64,000 bases of DNA from an uncultured Pseudoxanthomonas sp. (GTDB lineage Bacteria; Pseudomonadota; Gammaproteobacteria; Xanthomonadales; Xanthomonadaceae), in the NCBI RefSeq assembly GCF_946886695.1, contig NZ_CAMPJD010000004.1:1-64000 (forward strand). The letters run 5' to 3'. The notes beneath the pieces were generated by a model. That model was not told the DNA's origin. It did not search any database and was given only the letters and a program-made list of their open reading frames with translations. The position numbers and the translations under genes are program-made. This document shows, piece after piece, positions 43,390-52,399 of this stretch. The stretch's first letter is position 1, and each line of letters opens with the position of its first letter.

Positions 43390-44364
43390 ATGGCCGTTTA
43401 CGACAGCATCCTGGACACCATCGGCCGCACCCCGGTCGTCAAGCTGCACCGCATCGCGCCCGAGCACGTCACGCTGTACGCCAAGGTCGAATCGTTCAAC
43501 CCCGGTGGCTCGGTGAAGGACCGCCTGGCCTTGGCGATCATCCTCGACGCCGAAGCCAAGGGCCTGCTGAAACCCGGCGATACCATCGTCGAAGCGACCT
43601 CGGGCAACACCGGCGTGGCGCTGGCGATGGTGGCCGCCGCGCGCGGCTACAAGTTCGTCGCCACGATGGTGGAAACCTTCTCCATCGAGCGCCGCAAGCT
43701 GATGCGCGCCTACGGCGCCAAGGTCATCCTGACGCCCGCCGCCGAGCGCGGCAGCGGCATGGTCCGCCGCGCAGAGGAACTGGCGAAGCAGCACGGCTGG
43801 TTCCTCGCCCGCCAGTTCGCCAATCCCGCCAACCCCGCCTATCACCGGCAAACGACGGCGGCGGAAATCCTGCGCGATTTCGCCGGCCAGCGACTCGATC
43901 ACTTCGTCACGGGCTGGGGCACGGGCGGCACGCTCACGGGCGTCGGCGAAGTGTTGAAGGTCGCGCGTCCAGAAGTACGCATCACCGCCTCCGAACCGGC
44001 CGGCGCCTCGCTGTTGCAGGGCAAGGAATGGCAGCCGCACAAGATCCAGGGCTGGACTCCGGACTTCGTGCCGGACGTGCTAAACCGCGAGGTCGCCGAC
44101 GAAATCCTGCCGGTGACCGACGTGGAATCCATCGCCACCGCGCGCCGCCTGGCGGCCGAGGAAGGCATCTTCGTGGGCATTTCCGGCGGCGCCACCGTGG
44201 CGGCCGCGCTGCAGGTCGCGCAGAAGGCCAAGCCCGGCGACGTGCTGCTGGCGATGCTGCCCGACACCGGCGAGCGCTATTTCTCCACGCCGCTGTTTGA
44301 AGGCGTCAACGAAGGCTCGGACGACGACTGGCTGGCCTCGCTGGGCGAAGCCGCGCTGCCGTAA
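43390..44364 (+). CDS. cysK: Cysteine synthase (O-acetylserine sulfhydrylase)
   Basis: PLP enzyme joining sulfide to O-acetylserine. 324 residues. SFNPGGSVKDRLALAIILDA carries the PLP Lys; VEATSGNTGVALAMVAAARG is the substrate loop; FVTGWGTGGTLTGVGEVLK binds the PLP phosphate, and GISGGATVAAALQVA the pyridine N. GGAG at 43381 lies 5 nt before the ATG at 43390, favouring this start over upstream codons. Forms a unit with cysG. Confidence 0.97.
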   Translation: MAVYDSILDTIGRTPVVKLHRIAPEHVTLYAKVESFNPGGSVKDRLALAIILDAEAKGLLKPGDTIVEATSGNTGVALAMVAAARGYKFVATMVETFSIERRKLMRAYGAKVILTPAAERGSGMVRRAEELAKQHGWFLARQFANPANPAYHRQTTAAEILRDFAGQRLDHFVTGWGTGGTLTGVGEVLKVARPEVRITASEPAGASLLQGKEWQPHKIQGWTPDFVPDVLNREVADEILPVTDVESIATARRLAAEEGIFVGISGGATVAAALQVAQKAKPGDVLLAMLPDTGERYFSTPLFEGVNEGSDDDWLASLGEAALP

Positions 44365-44367
44365 GGT

Positions 44368-44835
44368 TCAATCGGCCGGCGGTGCGTCGCAGTCGCGCCG
44401 CCACGTCCATTCCAGCGCCTTGCCGTCATCGCGGCCATCGTCCACGCGGGCATGCAGCGTGTCGACGTCGGAGCGCGAATAGATCACGCGCTTCGGGAAG
44501 TCATGGGCCGGATTGGCGAACACCACCCGATCCTGCGTCACGCTCTGCGCAGGAAACTCGGTCACCGCACCACCGCCGGGCTGCGCGAGCAACACCCAGC
44601 GTCTATCCTGCTGCGCGATGCGCATGAACTCGAAGCCGCTCACCCTGCCCTCGCGCGTGTCGCGGTGCATGCCGACGAGCAGTCCGCCCCGCTGCGCCAT
44701 CCAGGTTTCCTCGCTGAAGGTCTTGCCGCGCTGGCCGCACCAGTGGCCGGCGAGCCAGCCGGGATCGTTGGCCGATGCGGGCATGGGCATCAGCATTGGA
44801 GTGAGAGCCAACAAGGGAGCAATCAGCCGTTTCAT
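44368..44835 (-). CDS. DUF6265-like secreted protein
   Basis: 155 residues. Signal peptide MKRLIAPLLALTPMLMPMPASA. The mature protein shows WLAGHWCGQRGKTFSEETWM and GGLLVGMHRD, then FEFMRI, FANPAHDFPKRVIYSR, matching the pattern of the DUF6265 lipocalin-like family, whose function is unknown. ATG at 44835 chosen because it directly precedes the signal peptide. Convergent with cysK, only 3 nt apart. Confidence 0.75.
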   Translation of the reverse strand: MKRLIAPLLALTPMLMPMPASANDPGWLAGHWCGQRGKTFSEETWMAQRGGLLVGMHRDTREGRVSGFEFMRIAQQDRRWVLLAQPGGGAVTEFPAQSVTQDRVVFANPAHDFPKRVIYSRSDVDTLHARVDDGRDDGKALEWTWRRDCDAPPAD

Positions 44836-44905
44836 CGCATGGACCTGCTGCTGTCGGTAGGCCAACTTAGCAGCCCTTGTGCGCAGGAGCGATCCCTGAA
44901 GCACT

Positions 44906-45044
44906 GTAGGAGCGATGTAGGTCGCGACCGCGGATCCAGGCTGCCAGGGAAGCCGCAGAACCCAGCGGACGTGTCGGCTCCTTGGATTAACTGATGCGCG
45001 CGCGCAAGCCGACAGCGTGCGGTCGCGACTTACGTCGCTCCTAC
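44906..45044. repeat. Inverted repeat family A, copy 3
   Basis: Arms 44906-44931 (GTAGGAGCGATGTAGGTCGC...) and 45019-45044 (...CGACTTACGTCGCTCCTAC), 26 bases each with a few mismatches, around 87 bases. It is a diverged copy of the repeats at 5701 and 34807, lying between gloA2 and the DUF6265 gene. Confidence 0.88.
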
Positions 45045-45060
45045 AGGAAAGGGGGCACCG

Positions 45061-45447
45061 CTAGTTTTCGTACAGTTCCAACGGCAGATCGTCCGGGTCG
45101 GCGAAAAAGGTGAAGCGGCGACCGGTGTACTCGTCCACGCGCACCGGTTCTGTCGTCACGCCGTGCGCCTGCAGGTGCGCGATGGCGGCGTCGATGTCGA
45201 CCACACGCAAGGCCAGATGGCGCAGACCACACGCTTCCGGCCGTGACACGCGCGGCGGCGGCGAAGGGAACGAGAACAGCTCGACCTGCGCGCCATCAGG
45301 CAACGCGAGGTCGAGCTTCCAGGAATCGCGTTCGGCCCGGTAGTGCTCGGCGACGACGCGCAACCCCAGCACCCCGGTGTAGAAGTGCTTCGATCGCGCG
45401 TAGTCCGACGCGATGATCGCAACGTGGTGCAGGCCTTCGATGCGCAT
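45061..45447 (-). CDS. gloA2: VOC family protein, GloA2/YaeR-like
   Basis: 128-residue vicinal-oxygen-chelate protein. It closely follows E. coli YaeR: HHVAIIASDYARSKHFYTGV, ARDSW-like RDSWKLDLALPDG, VELFSFPSPPPRVSRPEACG and RRFTFFADPDDLPLELYEN. Likely metal ligands are the His in HHVAII, Glu in QVELF, His in RHLALR and the terminal Glu. A glyoxalase-like reaction is possible but unproven. Starts 1 nt after emrB ends, so translation is probably coupled to the efflux operon. Confidence 0.88.
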   Translation of the reverse strand: MRIEGLHHVAIIASDYARSKHFYTGVLGLRVVAEHYRAERDSWKLDLALPDGAQVELFSFPSPPPRVSRPEACGLRHLALRVVDIDAAIAHLQAHGVTTEPVRVDEYTGRRFTFFADPDDLPLELYEN

Positions 45448-45448
45448 G

Positions 45449-47005
45449 TCAGTGTGCCGCGGCCGCATCCGCACCGGTACTGCCGCCCGACGGCGCCTTG
45501 CCGCCGCGCATCAGCAGCACCAGCGGCATCGACACCAGCGTCAGTAGCATCATCAGTTTGAAGTCGTTGAGATAGCCGATGGCCGCTGCCTGCCGGTTGA
45601 CCTCGGCATTGAGCATCGCCAGACCGGTGGCCGTGGACGGATCCATCGCCGCGGGCAGCAGCGTGGTCTCCGCACCGAACGCGGGAATGCGCGCACCGAT
45701 CTCGGCATGGTTCACCTGCATGGCGCGCGACAGCATCGTCATCACCACCGAGATGCCGACCGATGAGCCGATGTTGCGCACCAGGCTGAAGAGGCCGGCG
45801 GCTTCAGTGCGCTGGTGGGGCTCCAGTGTCGCGTAGGCGACAGTGGAGATGGGCACGAACACCAGGCCCAACCCCATGCCCTGCACCACACCCAGCCAGA
45901 CGATGGACTGCATCGACGCATTCGGCCCGAACTGGGTCATGCCATGCAGCGAGAACACCATCAATCCCATGCCGACCAGGATCGGCCAGCGCGCATCGAT
46001 GCGACCCAGCAGGCGACCGACGACCATCATGCTGAACATGGTGCCGACGCCACGCGGCGCCAGCACCAGGCCGATGGTCAGCACCGGGTAGTTCATCAGC
46101 GTACTGAGGTACGGCGGCAGCAGCGCCAGTGTGGCGAACAGCACGATACCGACGACGAAGATCAGCGCGCAGCCGACCGCGAAGTTCGCGTTCTTCAGCA
46201 GGCCCAGGTCGAGCAGTGCGTTGTCGCGCTTGCGCCACCACCACAAGCCGTACATGTACAGCGCGAGGAAGGCGAGCGCGGCTTCGATCTGGATCTCGAC
46301 GCTGCCGAACCAGTCTTCGCTCTGCCCGCGATCGAGGAACAACTGCAGCGCGCCGATGCCCAGCGCCAGCAGGCCCAGCCCGACACCGTCGAGCTTGCGC
46401 TCCTGCACCACGTCCTTCTTCACGCTGGCCATGATGCCGACCAGCGCGAGGATGCCGATCGGCAGGTTGATCAGGAACACCCAGTGCCAGCTGTAGTTCT
46501 GGGTCAGGAAACCACCCAGCGGCGGACCGAGGATGGGGCCGACCATGATGCCCATGCCCCACATCGCCATCGCGGCGCCGTGCTTTTCTTTCGGGAAAGC
46601 ATCCAGCAGCAGCGACTGCGAGATCGGCACCAGCGACGCGCCGAACACGCCCTGCAGGATGCGGAACAGCACCATTTCGCCGATGCCGCTGGCGATGCCG
46701 CACAGCAACGAGGCGACGGTGAAGCCGCTGACCGCAATGATCAGCAGGCGGCGGCGCCCCAATCGGCCCGCCAGCCAACCGGTCACCGGGGTCAGGATGG
46801 CGGCGGCGACGATGTAGCTGGTCAGTACCCACGACACCTGGTCCTGGGTGGCCGACAGCGAGCCCTGCATGTCGGGCAGCGCGACGTTGGCGATGGTCGT
46901 GTCCAGCGCCTGCATCAGCGTGGCCAGCATCACCGAACCGACCAGCAGCGTGCGCTTGCCGGTGTCTTCCTGCGCAGGCGCAGCGGGAACGGCAGTTGTG
47001 CTCAT
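45449..47005 (-). CDS. emrB: EmrB-type MFS drug efflux permease (DHA2, 14 helices)
   Basis: 518 residues from the ATG at 47005. Family motifs: MQALDTTIANVALPDMQGSL in TM1, SYIVAAAILTPVTGWLAGRL and GRRRLLIIAVSGF (motif A), RILQGVFGASLVPISQSLLL (motif B) and GPILGPPLGGFLT (motif C), then WHWVFLINLPIGILAL. About 14 hydrophobic segments. It works with EmrA and an outer-membrane channel to export hydrophobic toxins. A 140-nt gap separates it from emrA although both are on the same strand. Confidence 0.95.
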   Translation of the reverse strand: MSTTAVPAAPAQEDTGKRTLLVGSVMLATLMQALDTTIANVALPDMQGSLSATQDQVSWVLTSYIVAAAILTPVTGWLAGRLGRRRLLIIAVSGFTVASLLCGIASGIGEMVLFRILQGVFGASLVPISQSLLLDAFPKEKHGAAMAMWGMGIMVGPILGPPLGGFLTQNYSWHWVFLINLPIGILALVGIMASVKKDVVQERKLDGVGLGLLALGIGALQLFLDRGQSEDWFGSVEIQIEAALAFLALYMYGLWWWRKRDNALLDLGLLKNANFAVGCALIFVVGIVLFATLALLPPYLSTLMNYPVLTIGLVLAPRGVGTMFSMMVVGRLLGRIDARWPILVGMGLMVFSLHGMTQFGPNASMQSIVWLGVVQGMGLGLVFVPISTVAYATLEPHQRTEAAGLFSLVRNIGSSVGISVVMTMLSRAMQVNHAEIGARIPAFGAETTLLPAAMDPSTATGLAMLNAEVNRQAAAIGYLNDFKLMMLLTLVSMPLVLLMRGGKAPSGGSTGADAAAAH

Positions 47006-47145
47006 GGGGAATTCCGGAAGGGATCGATGCGCACGATGCACGCCGATCCAGAGGTCACCCGGGGCGCGGCGTCAGCGGGGCCGGGCCCCACCACAGTGCC
47101 CTCGCCCGCATCCGCGCACGCCCGGGATGACATGGAAAACAAACC

Positions 47146-48237
47146 TCAGCGCGCGGCGGTCGCGCGACTGGAGGCGATGGCACCCTCGCGCAGCTCGACA
47201 TGCACGTCGGCGCTCATGCCGGCGCGCAACTGCGGCGCGTCGGCGGCGGCGCTGTCGATCTCGAGGCGCACGGGGATGCGCTGCACGATCTTCACCCAGT
47301 TTCCGGTGGCGTTCTGCGGCGGCAGCACGCTGAACTCCGCGCCGGAGGCGGGTGCGATGGAGGCCACGTGCGCCTTCCACTTCACGCCGGGGTAGGAGTC
47401 GACTTCGATCGTCGCGGCCTGGCCGACCTGCATCTTCGTCAGCTCGGTTTCCTTGAAGTTGGCTTCCACCCAGATCGGCGAGGTGGCGACCAGCGGCATT
47501 GCAGACTGGCCGACGTTGATGTACTCGCCCACCTGCAGGTCGTGCAGGCCGACGATGCCGTCCGCGGGCGCGCGCACTTCCGCATGCGCCAGGTCCAGCC
47601 TGGCCTTGGCCAGCATCGCCATCGCGGCGCGATATTCGGGCAGGTCCTGCGTAGGCGTACCCGGGCTGCCGCTCAGCGAAGCGGTGGCCTCGGATTGCGT
47701 GGCGATGGCGTCGCCCAGGTCGGTGCGCGCTTCGGCGACCGCGTGGCGCGCGTCGTCCAGCATCTTGCGCGAGACGAGCTGCTGGCCGGCGAGCTGCTGC
47801 ATGCGCTGGAAATCGCGCTGCGCCCACGCCAGCGTTTCGCGCGCGGCCTGGATCGAGGTGTCGGTACCGACCACCTTTGCGCGGCTGGCGCTGGCGGTAT
47901 TGGCCATGCGCGCGACCAGCGCTTCGTTCTGCGCCACCGCGATCGTCAGCGGATCGGCGTCGATACGGAACAGCAGGTCGCCCTTCTTCACCGGCTGGTT
48001 CTGCTGCACGGCGACTTCGACCACGCGGCCGCCGACCTGCGGCGCGATCAGGATGCGTTCGGCCTTGATGTAGGCGTTGTCGGTGCTGACTTCACGCTGC
48101 GAGGCCATGTACTCCCAGCCGAAGAAGCCGGCGACCGTCAGCGGGCCGGCGACCCACAGCCACACCGGCACGCGGCGGCGCTTGGGAGCGGAGGGTTTGG
48201 CCGCGCTTTCGCCGGCTTCGTTGATCTTGCTGGTCAT
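47146..48237 (-). CDS. emrA: EmrA-type membrane fusion protein
   Basis: 363-residue HlyD-family adaptor. One N-terminal helix (VPVWLWVAGPLTVAGFFGWE), then the EmrA signature STDNAYIKAERILIAPQVGG, a lipoyl half QPVKKGDLLFRIDADPLTIA and a coiled-coil hairpin of about 120 residues, and VRAPADGIVGLHDLQVGEYI. Ends with ATG at 48237 as start, 8 nt after marR. The stretch of 140 nt between it and emrB holds no gene. Confidence 0.95.
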   Translation of the reverse strand: MTSKINEAGESAAKPSAPKRRRVPVWLWVAGPLTVAGFFGWEYMASQREVSTDNAYIKAERILIAPQVGGRVVEVAVQQNQPVKKGDLLFRIDADPLTIAVAQNEALVARMANTASASRAKVVGTDTSIQAARETLAWAQRDFQRMQQLAGQQLVSRKMLDDARHAVAEARTDLGDAIATQSEATASLSGSPGTPTQDLPEYRAAMAMLAKARLDLAHAEVRAPADGIVGLHDLQVGEYINVGQSAMPLVATSPIWVEANFKETELTKMQVGQAATIEVDSYPGVKWKAHVASIAPASGAEFSVLPPQNATGNWVKIVQRIPVRLEIDSAAADAPQLRAGMSADVHVELREGAIASSRATAAR

Positions 48238-48245
48238 GGTGGGGG

Positions 48246-48719
48246 TCAGCTCTTGCGGAGGGAGGACTCGGCGCGACTGGCGCGGTCGAGCAGGGAGAGG
48301 TTTTCGCGAACTTGGCCGAGCACCTTCATCGCCGTCACCAGTTCGTCCGGATCGACGCCGGCCAGGCAGTCCTCGCGGACCGACGTGGCGACGGCTTCGA
48401 TGTCGTGCATCACCGCGTCGGACTGCGGCAGCAGGTGCAGGCGCCAGACGCGCCGGTCGTCCGGGTCGCTGCGGCGCTCGACGAAGCCGGCCTTCTGCAG
48501 GCGATCGATCACGCGGCCGACGGCGATCGGCTCCATGTCGAGCAGGTCCGCCAGCTCGGACTGGGTGATGCCTTCGCTCTGGTGGATGCGCTTCAGCGCG
48601 CGCCACTGCACGCGGGTCAGGCCCAAGTGGGCGGCGCGACGGTCGAAGACCCGGCCGAACAGCCGGCTCAGGTCCGCGATCAGGTAACCGATGGTGCTTT
48701 TGCCGGCGGGGGTCTTCAT
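48246..48719 (-). CDS. MarR family repressor of the emr operon
   Basis: 157-residue winged-helix regulator. Core: LGLTRVQWRALKRIHQSEGI, TQSELADLLDMEPIAVGRVI (recognition helix) and DRLQKAGFVERRSDPDDRRV (wing). First gene of marR-emrA-emrB-gloA2; such regulators normally repress their own operon until a drug or phenolic ligand binds. An inverted repeat overlapping the promoter lies 4-28 nt ahead of its ATG. Confidence 0.93.
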   Translation of the reverse strand: MKTPAGKSTIGYLIADLSRLFGRVFDRRAAHLGLTRVQWRALKRIHQSEGITQSELADLLDMEPIAVGRVIDRLQKAGFVERRSDPDDRRVWRLHLLPQSDAVMHDIEAVATSVREDCLAGVDPDELVTAMKVLGQVRENLSLLDRASRAESSLRKS

Positions 48720-48722
48720 GGG

Positions 48723-48757
48723 TGCCTATGATATAGCTGCTTAGGCAATAATATTCA
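48723..48757 (-). promoter_or_regulatory. marR-emrAB promoter with overlapping operator
   Basis: On the minus strand TTGAAT (48757-48752) and TATATC (48735-48730), spaced by 16 to 17 nt, form a plausible -35/-10 pair in an AT-rich island. TGCCTA and TAGGCA (48723-48728 and 48742-48747) are inverted arms 13 nt apart that flank the -10 box, as expected for a MarR operator. The predicted start is only a few bases before the ATG, so the mRNA may be almost leaderless. Confidence 0.55.
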
Positions 48758-48885
48758 AGGCAGAGAATTCCGTTCAGCCACGCTTTCGGCACGGGTTGTC
48801 GTCTTGAGGGTTGAACAGGCCGATCGTCTGGTTGACGAGGCTGCCCTTGCTCGCCTTGATTCCGGATTCCGACCCCCGGAAACGA

Positions 48886-48910
48886 CGACGCCGGCACGAG
48901 GCCGGCGTCG
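48886..48910 (-). terminator. Terminator of fba
   Basis: Perfect 10-bp stem CGACGCCGGC / GCCGGCGTCG with loop ACGAG, starting 26 nt past the fba stop; a short T-rich TCGTTTCC follows on the minus strand. Confidence 0.75.
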
Positions 48911-48936
48911 AAATTACTTCGAGGTGGCGCAGGCGA

Positions 48937-49941
48937 TCAGCCTTCCCACTTGCCCTGCGCAGCCAGGCCATTTTCCTTGGCACGCTCGTACACCACGGCC
49001 TGCGCCTTGGCGAAGTTGCCCACCAGGTCCTGCGACCACAGCTTCAGCGCGGCCTGCTGCATGGCGCGGCCGTACGAGAAGCTCAGCGGCCACGGCAGGC
49101 TGCCCAGCTGGTTCATCGCATTGAGGTGGGCCGTGGACTGCTCGTCGGTCTGGCCACCGGACAGGAACACCACGCCCGGCAGGATCGCCGGCACGGTGCT
49201 CTTCAGACACATCACGGTGGACTCGGCCACTTCGTCGACATCGGCCTGCTCTTCGCAATCCTTGCCGGCGATGACCATCGACGCCTTCAGGATGGTGCCT
49301 TCCAGCAGCACGTTCTGCTCATACAGCGCGCCGAACAGCGAGCGCAGCACGGCCTCGGTCACTTCGTAGCAGACCTCGATGTTGTGGTCGCCATCCATCA
49401 GCACTTCCGGTTCCACCATCGGCACCAGGCCGCATTCCTGGCACAGCGCCGCATAGCGGGCCAGCGCGTGCGCGTTGGCCTCGATGCAGGTGCCCGAGGG
49501 GATGTCTTCGCCGATGGTGATGACCGCACGCCACTTCGCAAAGCGGGCGCCCAGCTTGTAGTACTCCTTCAGGCGGTCGCGCAGGCCGTCGAGGCCTTCG
49601 GTGACCACTTCGCCCGGGCAGCCGGCCAGGGCATGCGTGCCCTTGTCGACCTTGATGCCGGGGATGATCCCGTTGTCGCTCATGTACTTGGCGAACGGCA
49701 CGCCGTCCTTGGTCGACTGGCGCAGGGTCTCGTCGAACAGGATGGCGCCGGAGATGTAGTCCGACAGCTTCGGCGTGGTGAGCAGCAGCTCGCGGTAGGC
49801 GCGGCGGTTCTCTTCCGTGTTCTCGATGCCCACGCCCTGGAACCGCTTGGCGATGGTGGTGGTGGACTCGTCGATCGCGATGATGCCCTTGCCCGCGGCC
49901 ACCATGGCCTGGGCGGTTTCGGCAAGCTGTTCGATGCTCAT
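48937..49941 (-). CDS. Class I fructose-bisphosphate aldolase
   Basis: Cleaves fructose 1,6-bisphosphate to two triose phosphates through a Schiff base. 334 residues, of the eukaryote-like class I type: AAGKGIIAIDESTTTIAKRF, then GAILFDETLRQS, PGIKVDKGTHAL, FAKWRAVITIG, MVEPEVLMDG and LEGTILKASMVIAG, containing the catalytic Lys, with VFLSGGQTDEQSTAHLNAMN near the end. AGGA lies just before the ATG. It shares the strand and neighbourhood with pyk, pgk and gap. Confidence 0.97.
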   Translation of the reverse strand: MSIEQLAETAQAMVAAGKGIIAIDESTTTIAKRFQGVGIENTEENRRAYRELLLTTPKLSDYISGAILFDETLRQSTKDGVPFAKYMSDNGIIPGIKVDKGTHALAGCPGEVVTEGLDGLRDRLKEYYKLGARFAKWRAVITIGEDIPSGTCIEANAHALARYAALCQECGLVPMVEPEVLMDGDHNIEVCYEVTEAVLRSLFGALYEQNVLLEGTILKASMVIAGKDCEEQADVDEVAESTVMCLKSTVPAILPGVVFLSGGQTDEQSTAHLNAMNQLGSLPWPLSFSYGRAMQQAALKLWSQDLVGNFAKAQAVVYERAKENGLAAQGKWEG

Positions 49942-50087
49942 GGGGTTCCTGGGAAAGCGGCGGGAAAGATACCAATTGTAGCCCGCGTCGCCACCCGAGC
50001 GGGCGAACGCGGAAAAGAACGCGCTGCGGCGCGCCTGCGGTGAGCAACAGGCCTCAACACATGGAACCGGTTCCAGACGTCACCGGC

Positions 50088-50639
50088 TCACGCGGCATCC
50101 GACGGCTCTGCTTTGAGATCACCATAGCGCCAGCGATGGATCATGTTGGAGATGCCGCGGCCGCGCAGCAGGAACACCATCGCGAGCACGGCTTCGAACA
50201 CCGTGGCAACGGCATCCGGCAGCAACTGGTCCAGTCCGTTGTCCAACGTCAGGGAGCCTGGCAGCGCGCGCGACAAGATCACCCAGCGCACCAGCAGGTA
50301 GGCCGCGTCCTTCAAGGCGACGAACAGGAACCAGGCGCCGATGACGGAAATGGCGAGGCCCAGCCATACGCGCGGCTCCAGGTCGCTCTCGAACACCTGC
50401 TCCTTCGGGCTCGACAAGGCAAGTCGCGCCAGTTTGTCGGCGAAGAGCCACGCCAGCGCCAAGAGGCCGAGCACGGTCGCCATGATCGCCAGCGACGTGC
50501 CTTCGCTGCCCAGCGGCATCTCGCCGCGCCGGATCGCGAACAGGAGCGAAGGAACGCCGACCAGGGAGTTCGCCGCAACCCACACGATGACAGCGCGGAT
50601 CGCGATGCACAGCAGCGTATAGGCGTTCGTCCTTGTCAC
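50088..50639 (-). CDS. Hypothetical four-helix membrane protein
   Basis: 183 residues with about four hydrophobic segments (LLCIAIRAVIVWVAANSLVG, LAIMATVLGLLALAWLFA, VWLGLAISVIGAWFLFVALK, FEAVLAMVFLLRG). No family recognised. Starts 18 nt after pyk, so probably on the pyk transcript. The C terminus MIHRWRYGDLKAEPSDAA is cytoplasmic by the positive-inside rule. Confidence 0.7.
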   Translation of the reverse strand: MTRTNAYTLLCIAIRAVIVWVAANSLVGVPSLLFAIRRGEMPLGSEGTSLAIMATVLGLLALAWLFADKLARLALSSPKEQVFESDLEPRVWLGLAISVIGAWFLFVALKDAAYLLVRWVILSRALPGSLTLDNGLDQLLPDAVATVFEAVLAMVFLLRGRGISNMIHRWRYGDLKAEPSDAA

Positions 50640-50657
50640 GCGTCAACCTCCCGGTGT

Positions 50658-52127
50658 TTACAGCTCGCCCAGTCCCTCGGCCTTGCCGCGCTCACCCATC
50701 TGCAACAGGCGCAGGGTGTTGGTGGCGCCGTGCTTTTCCATGTGGTCGCCGCTGGTGAAGATCACGCGGTCGCCCTCGGCCAGCAATTCGCGGTCGTGCA
50801 GCACGCGCATCGCATCGCGCGCGGCCTCGCGCGGCGCAAGCCCACGACTGTCGAAGGCGATGGGGAACACGTCGCGGATCATCGCCATCTTGCGGCGCGC
50901 GCCGTCGTGGCGCGAGAACGCGTAGATCGGTGCATTGGAACGGAAGCGCGACAGGAAGCGCGCCGTGCCACCGGATTCGGTCATCGCCACGATCGCGCGC
51001 ACGCCGATGTGCTCGGACAGGAACATGGTCGCCATGGCGATCGCCTGGTCGGCGCGCTCCAGGTTGCGCGGCGCCTTCTCGAAATCGGTGTCCATCTCGA
51101 ACTGCTTCTCGGCACCCAGGCAGATGCGTGCCATCGCCTCGACCGCGCGCACGGGATAGCTACCCGCGGCTGTTTCCGCCGACAGCATCACCGCGTCGGT
51201 GCCGTCGATGACGGCGTTCGCCACGTCCAGCACTTCGGCGCGCGTGGGGATCGGGCTGTCCACCATCGACTGCAGCATCTGGGTGGCGGTGATCACCACC
51301 TTGTTGCGCGCCAGCGACTCCCGGATGATCTTCTTCTGCAGGCCGGGCAGTTCGGCATCGCCGATCTCAACGCCCAGGTCGCCGCGCGCCACCATCACCA
51401 CGTCGCTGGCATCGACGATCTCGGCCAGGTTCTCGATGGCCTCGGTGCGTTCGATCTTGGAGACCAGCGCGGCGTCGCAGCCGTGTTCGCGCGCGATGCG
51501 GCGCGCCTCGTTCATGTCGTCGGCATTGCGGCAGAACGACACGGCGATGAAGTCCACGCCGATGTTCTCGGCCACGTACGCGATCAGCTCGCGGTCGCGC
51601 TCGGTCAACGCACCCAGCGACAGGCCACCGCCCTGCTTGTTCAAGCCCTTGCGGTCGGACAGCACGCCGTCGTTGAGCACGGTGCAGACAATGCGCTCGC
51701 CATCGACCTTCACCACCTGCAACTGCATCAGGCCGTCGTCCAGCAGGAGGACATCACCGGCTTCCACGTCGCCCGGCAGACCGAGATAGCTGACGCCCAC
51801 CTGCGAGGCATCGCCCGGGGGCGCGTCGACACGGGCCACCAGGTCGAAGCGGTCGCCGGTCTTCAGCACCACCTTGCCTTCGGCAAACCGCTCCACGCGG
51901 ATCTTCGGCCCTGGCAGGTCGGCGAGGATGCCGACCTCCGCGCCCACGCGCTGTGCCGCCAGACGCACCGCCGCGGCACGCTTGGCCTGGCCCGACGGAT
52001 CACCGTGGGAGAAGTTCAGGCGCACCACGTTGACGCCGGCACGGAACAATTCTTCGAGCACGCCGGGCGGGTCCGTCGCCGGTCCGAGGGTGGCGAGGAT
52101 CTTGGTGCGGCGCTGGCGTTCGGTCAT
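50658..52127 (-). CDS. pyk: Pyruvate kinase
   Basis: Transfers phosphate from phosphoenolpyruvate to ADP, last step of glycolysis. 489 residues from the ATG at 52127. RRTKILATLGPATDPPGVLE, VNVVRLNFSHGDPSGQ, DLPGPKIRVERF and MVARGDLGVEIGDAELPGLQ are standard; TATQMLQSMVDSPIPTRAE is present as ITATQMLQ, and the C domain ends with RVIFTSGDHMEKHGATN. It fits the PykA-like proteobacterial form. Confidence 0.96.
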   Translation of the reverse strand: MTERQRRTKILATLGPATDPPGVLEELFRAGVNVVRLNFSHGDPSGQAKRAAAVRLAAQRVGAEVGILADLPGPKIRVERFAEGKVVLKTGDRFDLVARVDAPPGDASQVGVSYLGLPGDVEAGDVLLLDDGLMQLQVVKVDGERIVCTVLNDGVLSDRKGLNKQGGGLSLGALTERDRELIAYVAENIGVDFIAVSFCRNADDMNEARRIAREHGCDAALVSKIERTEAIENLAEIVDASDVVMVARGDLGVEIGDAELPGLQKKIIRESLARNKVVITATQMLQSMVDSPIPTRAEVLDVANAVIDGTDAVMLSAETAAGSYPVRAVEAMARICLGAEKQFEMDTDFEKAPRNLERADQAIAMATMFLSEHIGVRAIVAMTESGGTARFLSRFRSNAPIYAFSRHDGARRKMAMIRDVFPIAFDSRGLAPREAARDAMRVLHDRELLAEGDRVIFTSGDHMEKHGATNTLRLLQMGERGKAEGLGEL

Positions 52128-52399
52128 GGTGCGGATTCCCTGTGATCGCGCAAACGCTACCACAGCGAAACTTCTTCGGAACGACTGACATTCCCCGCGT
52201 CATGCCGCTGTCCCGGGACAGCCCTCCGCGCACAGGGCGTGTCGCGGGGAAAGCGCTGTTTCAAAGCACTTTCCTGATGCTCCACGCATTCGTGCGACTG
52301 GTATTTTTTTGGTCTCTGCGCACAGGCAGCATGCTGCGCACGCACACCCGAGTGCGCAAAAAAAGGCGATGAAACGGGCGTTTGATCGCGCGCTTGACC
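52128..52399. other. Intergenic region between gph-like gene and pyk
   Basis: 272 bases without a supported gene. It holds an imperfect inverted repeat GGAAAGCGCTgtttcaaAGC (52248-52274) with complementary CACTTTCC, a poly-T (52302 area) and a poly-A tract after a TGCGCAC/GTGCGCA hairpin (52335-52358). The promoter of pyk must be here; I cannot place it exactly. Confidence 0.4.

Noticed and set aside
5701..45044. Dispersed GTAGGAG repeats as a CRISPR array
   Set aside because: They occur as isolated inverted pairs kilobases apart, with no direct repeats, regular spacers or cas genes.
52335..52358. TGCGCAC/GTGCGCA hairpin next to an A-run as a terminator
   Set aside because: The A-run is on the wrong side for minus-strand transcripts and would be A, not U, on plus-strand RNA.
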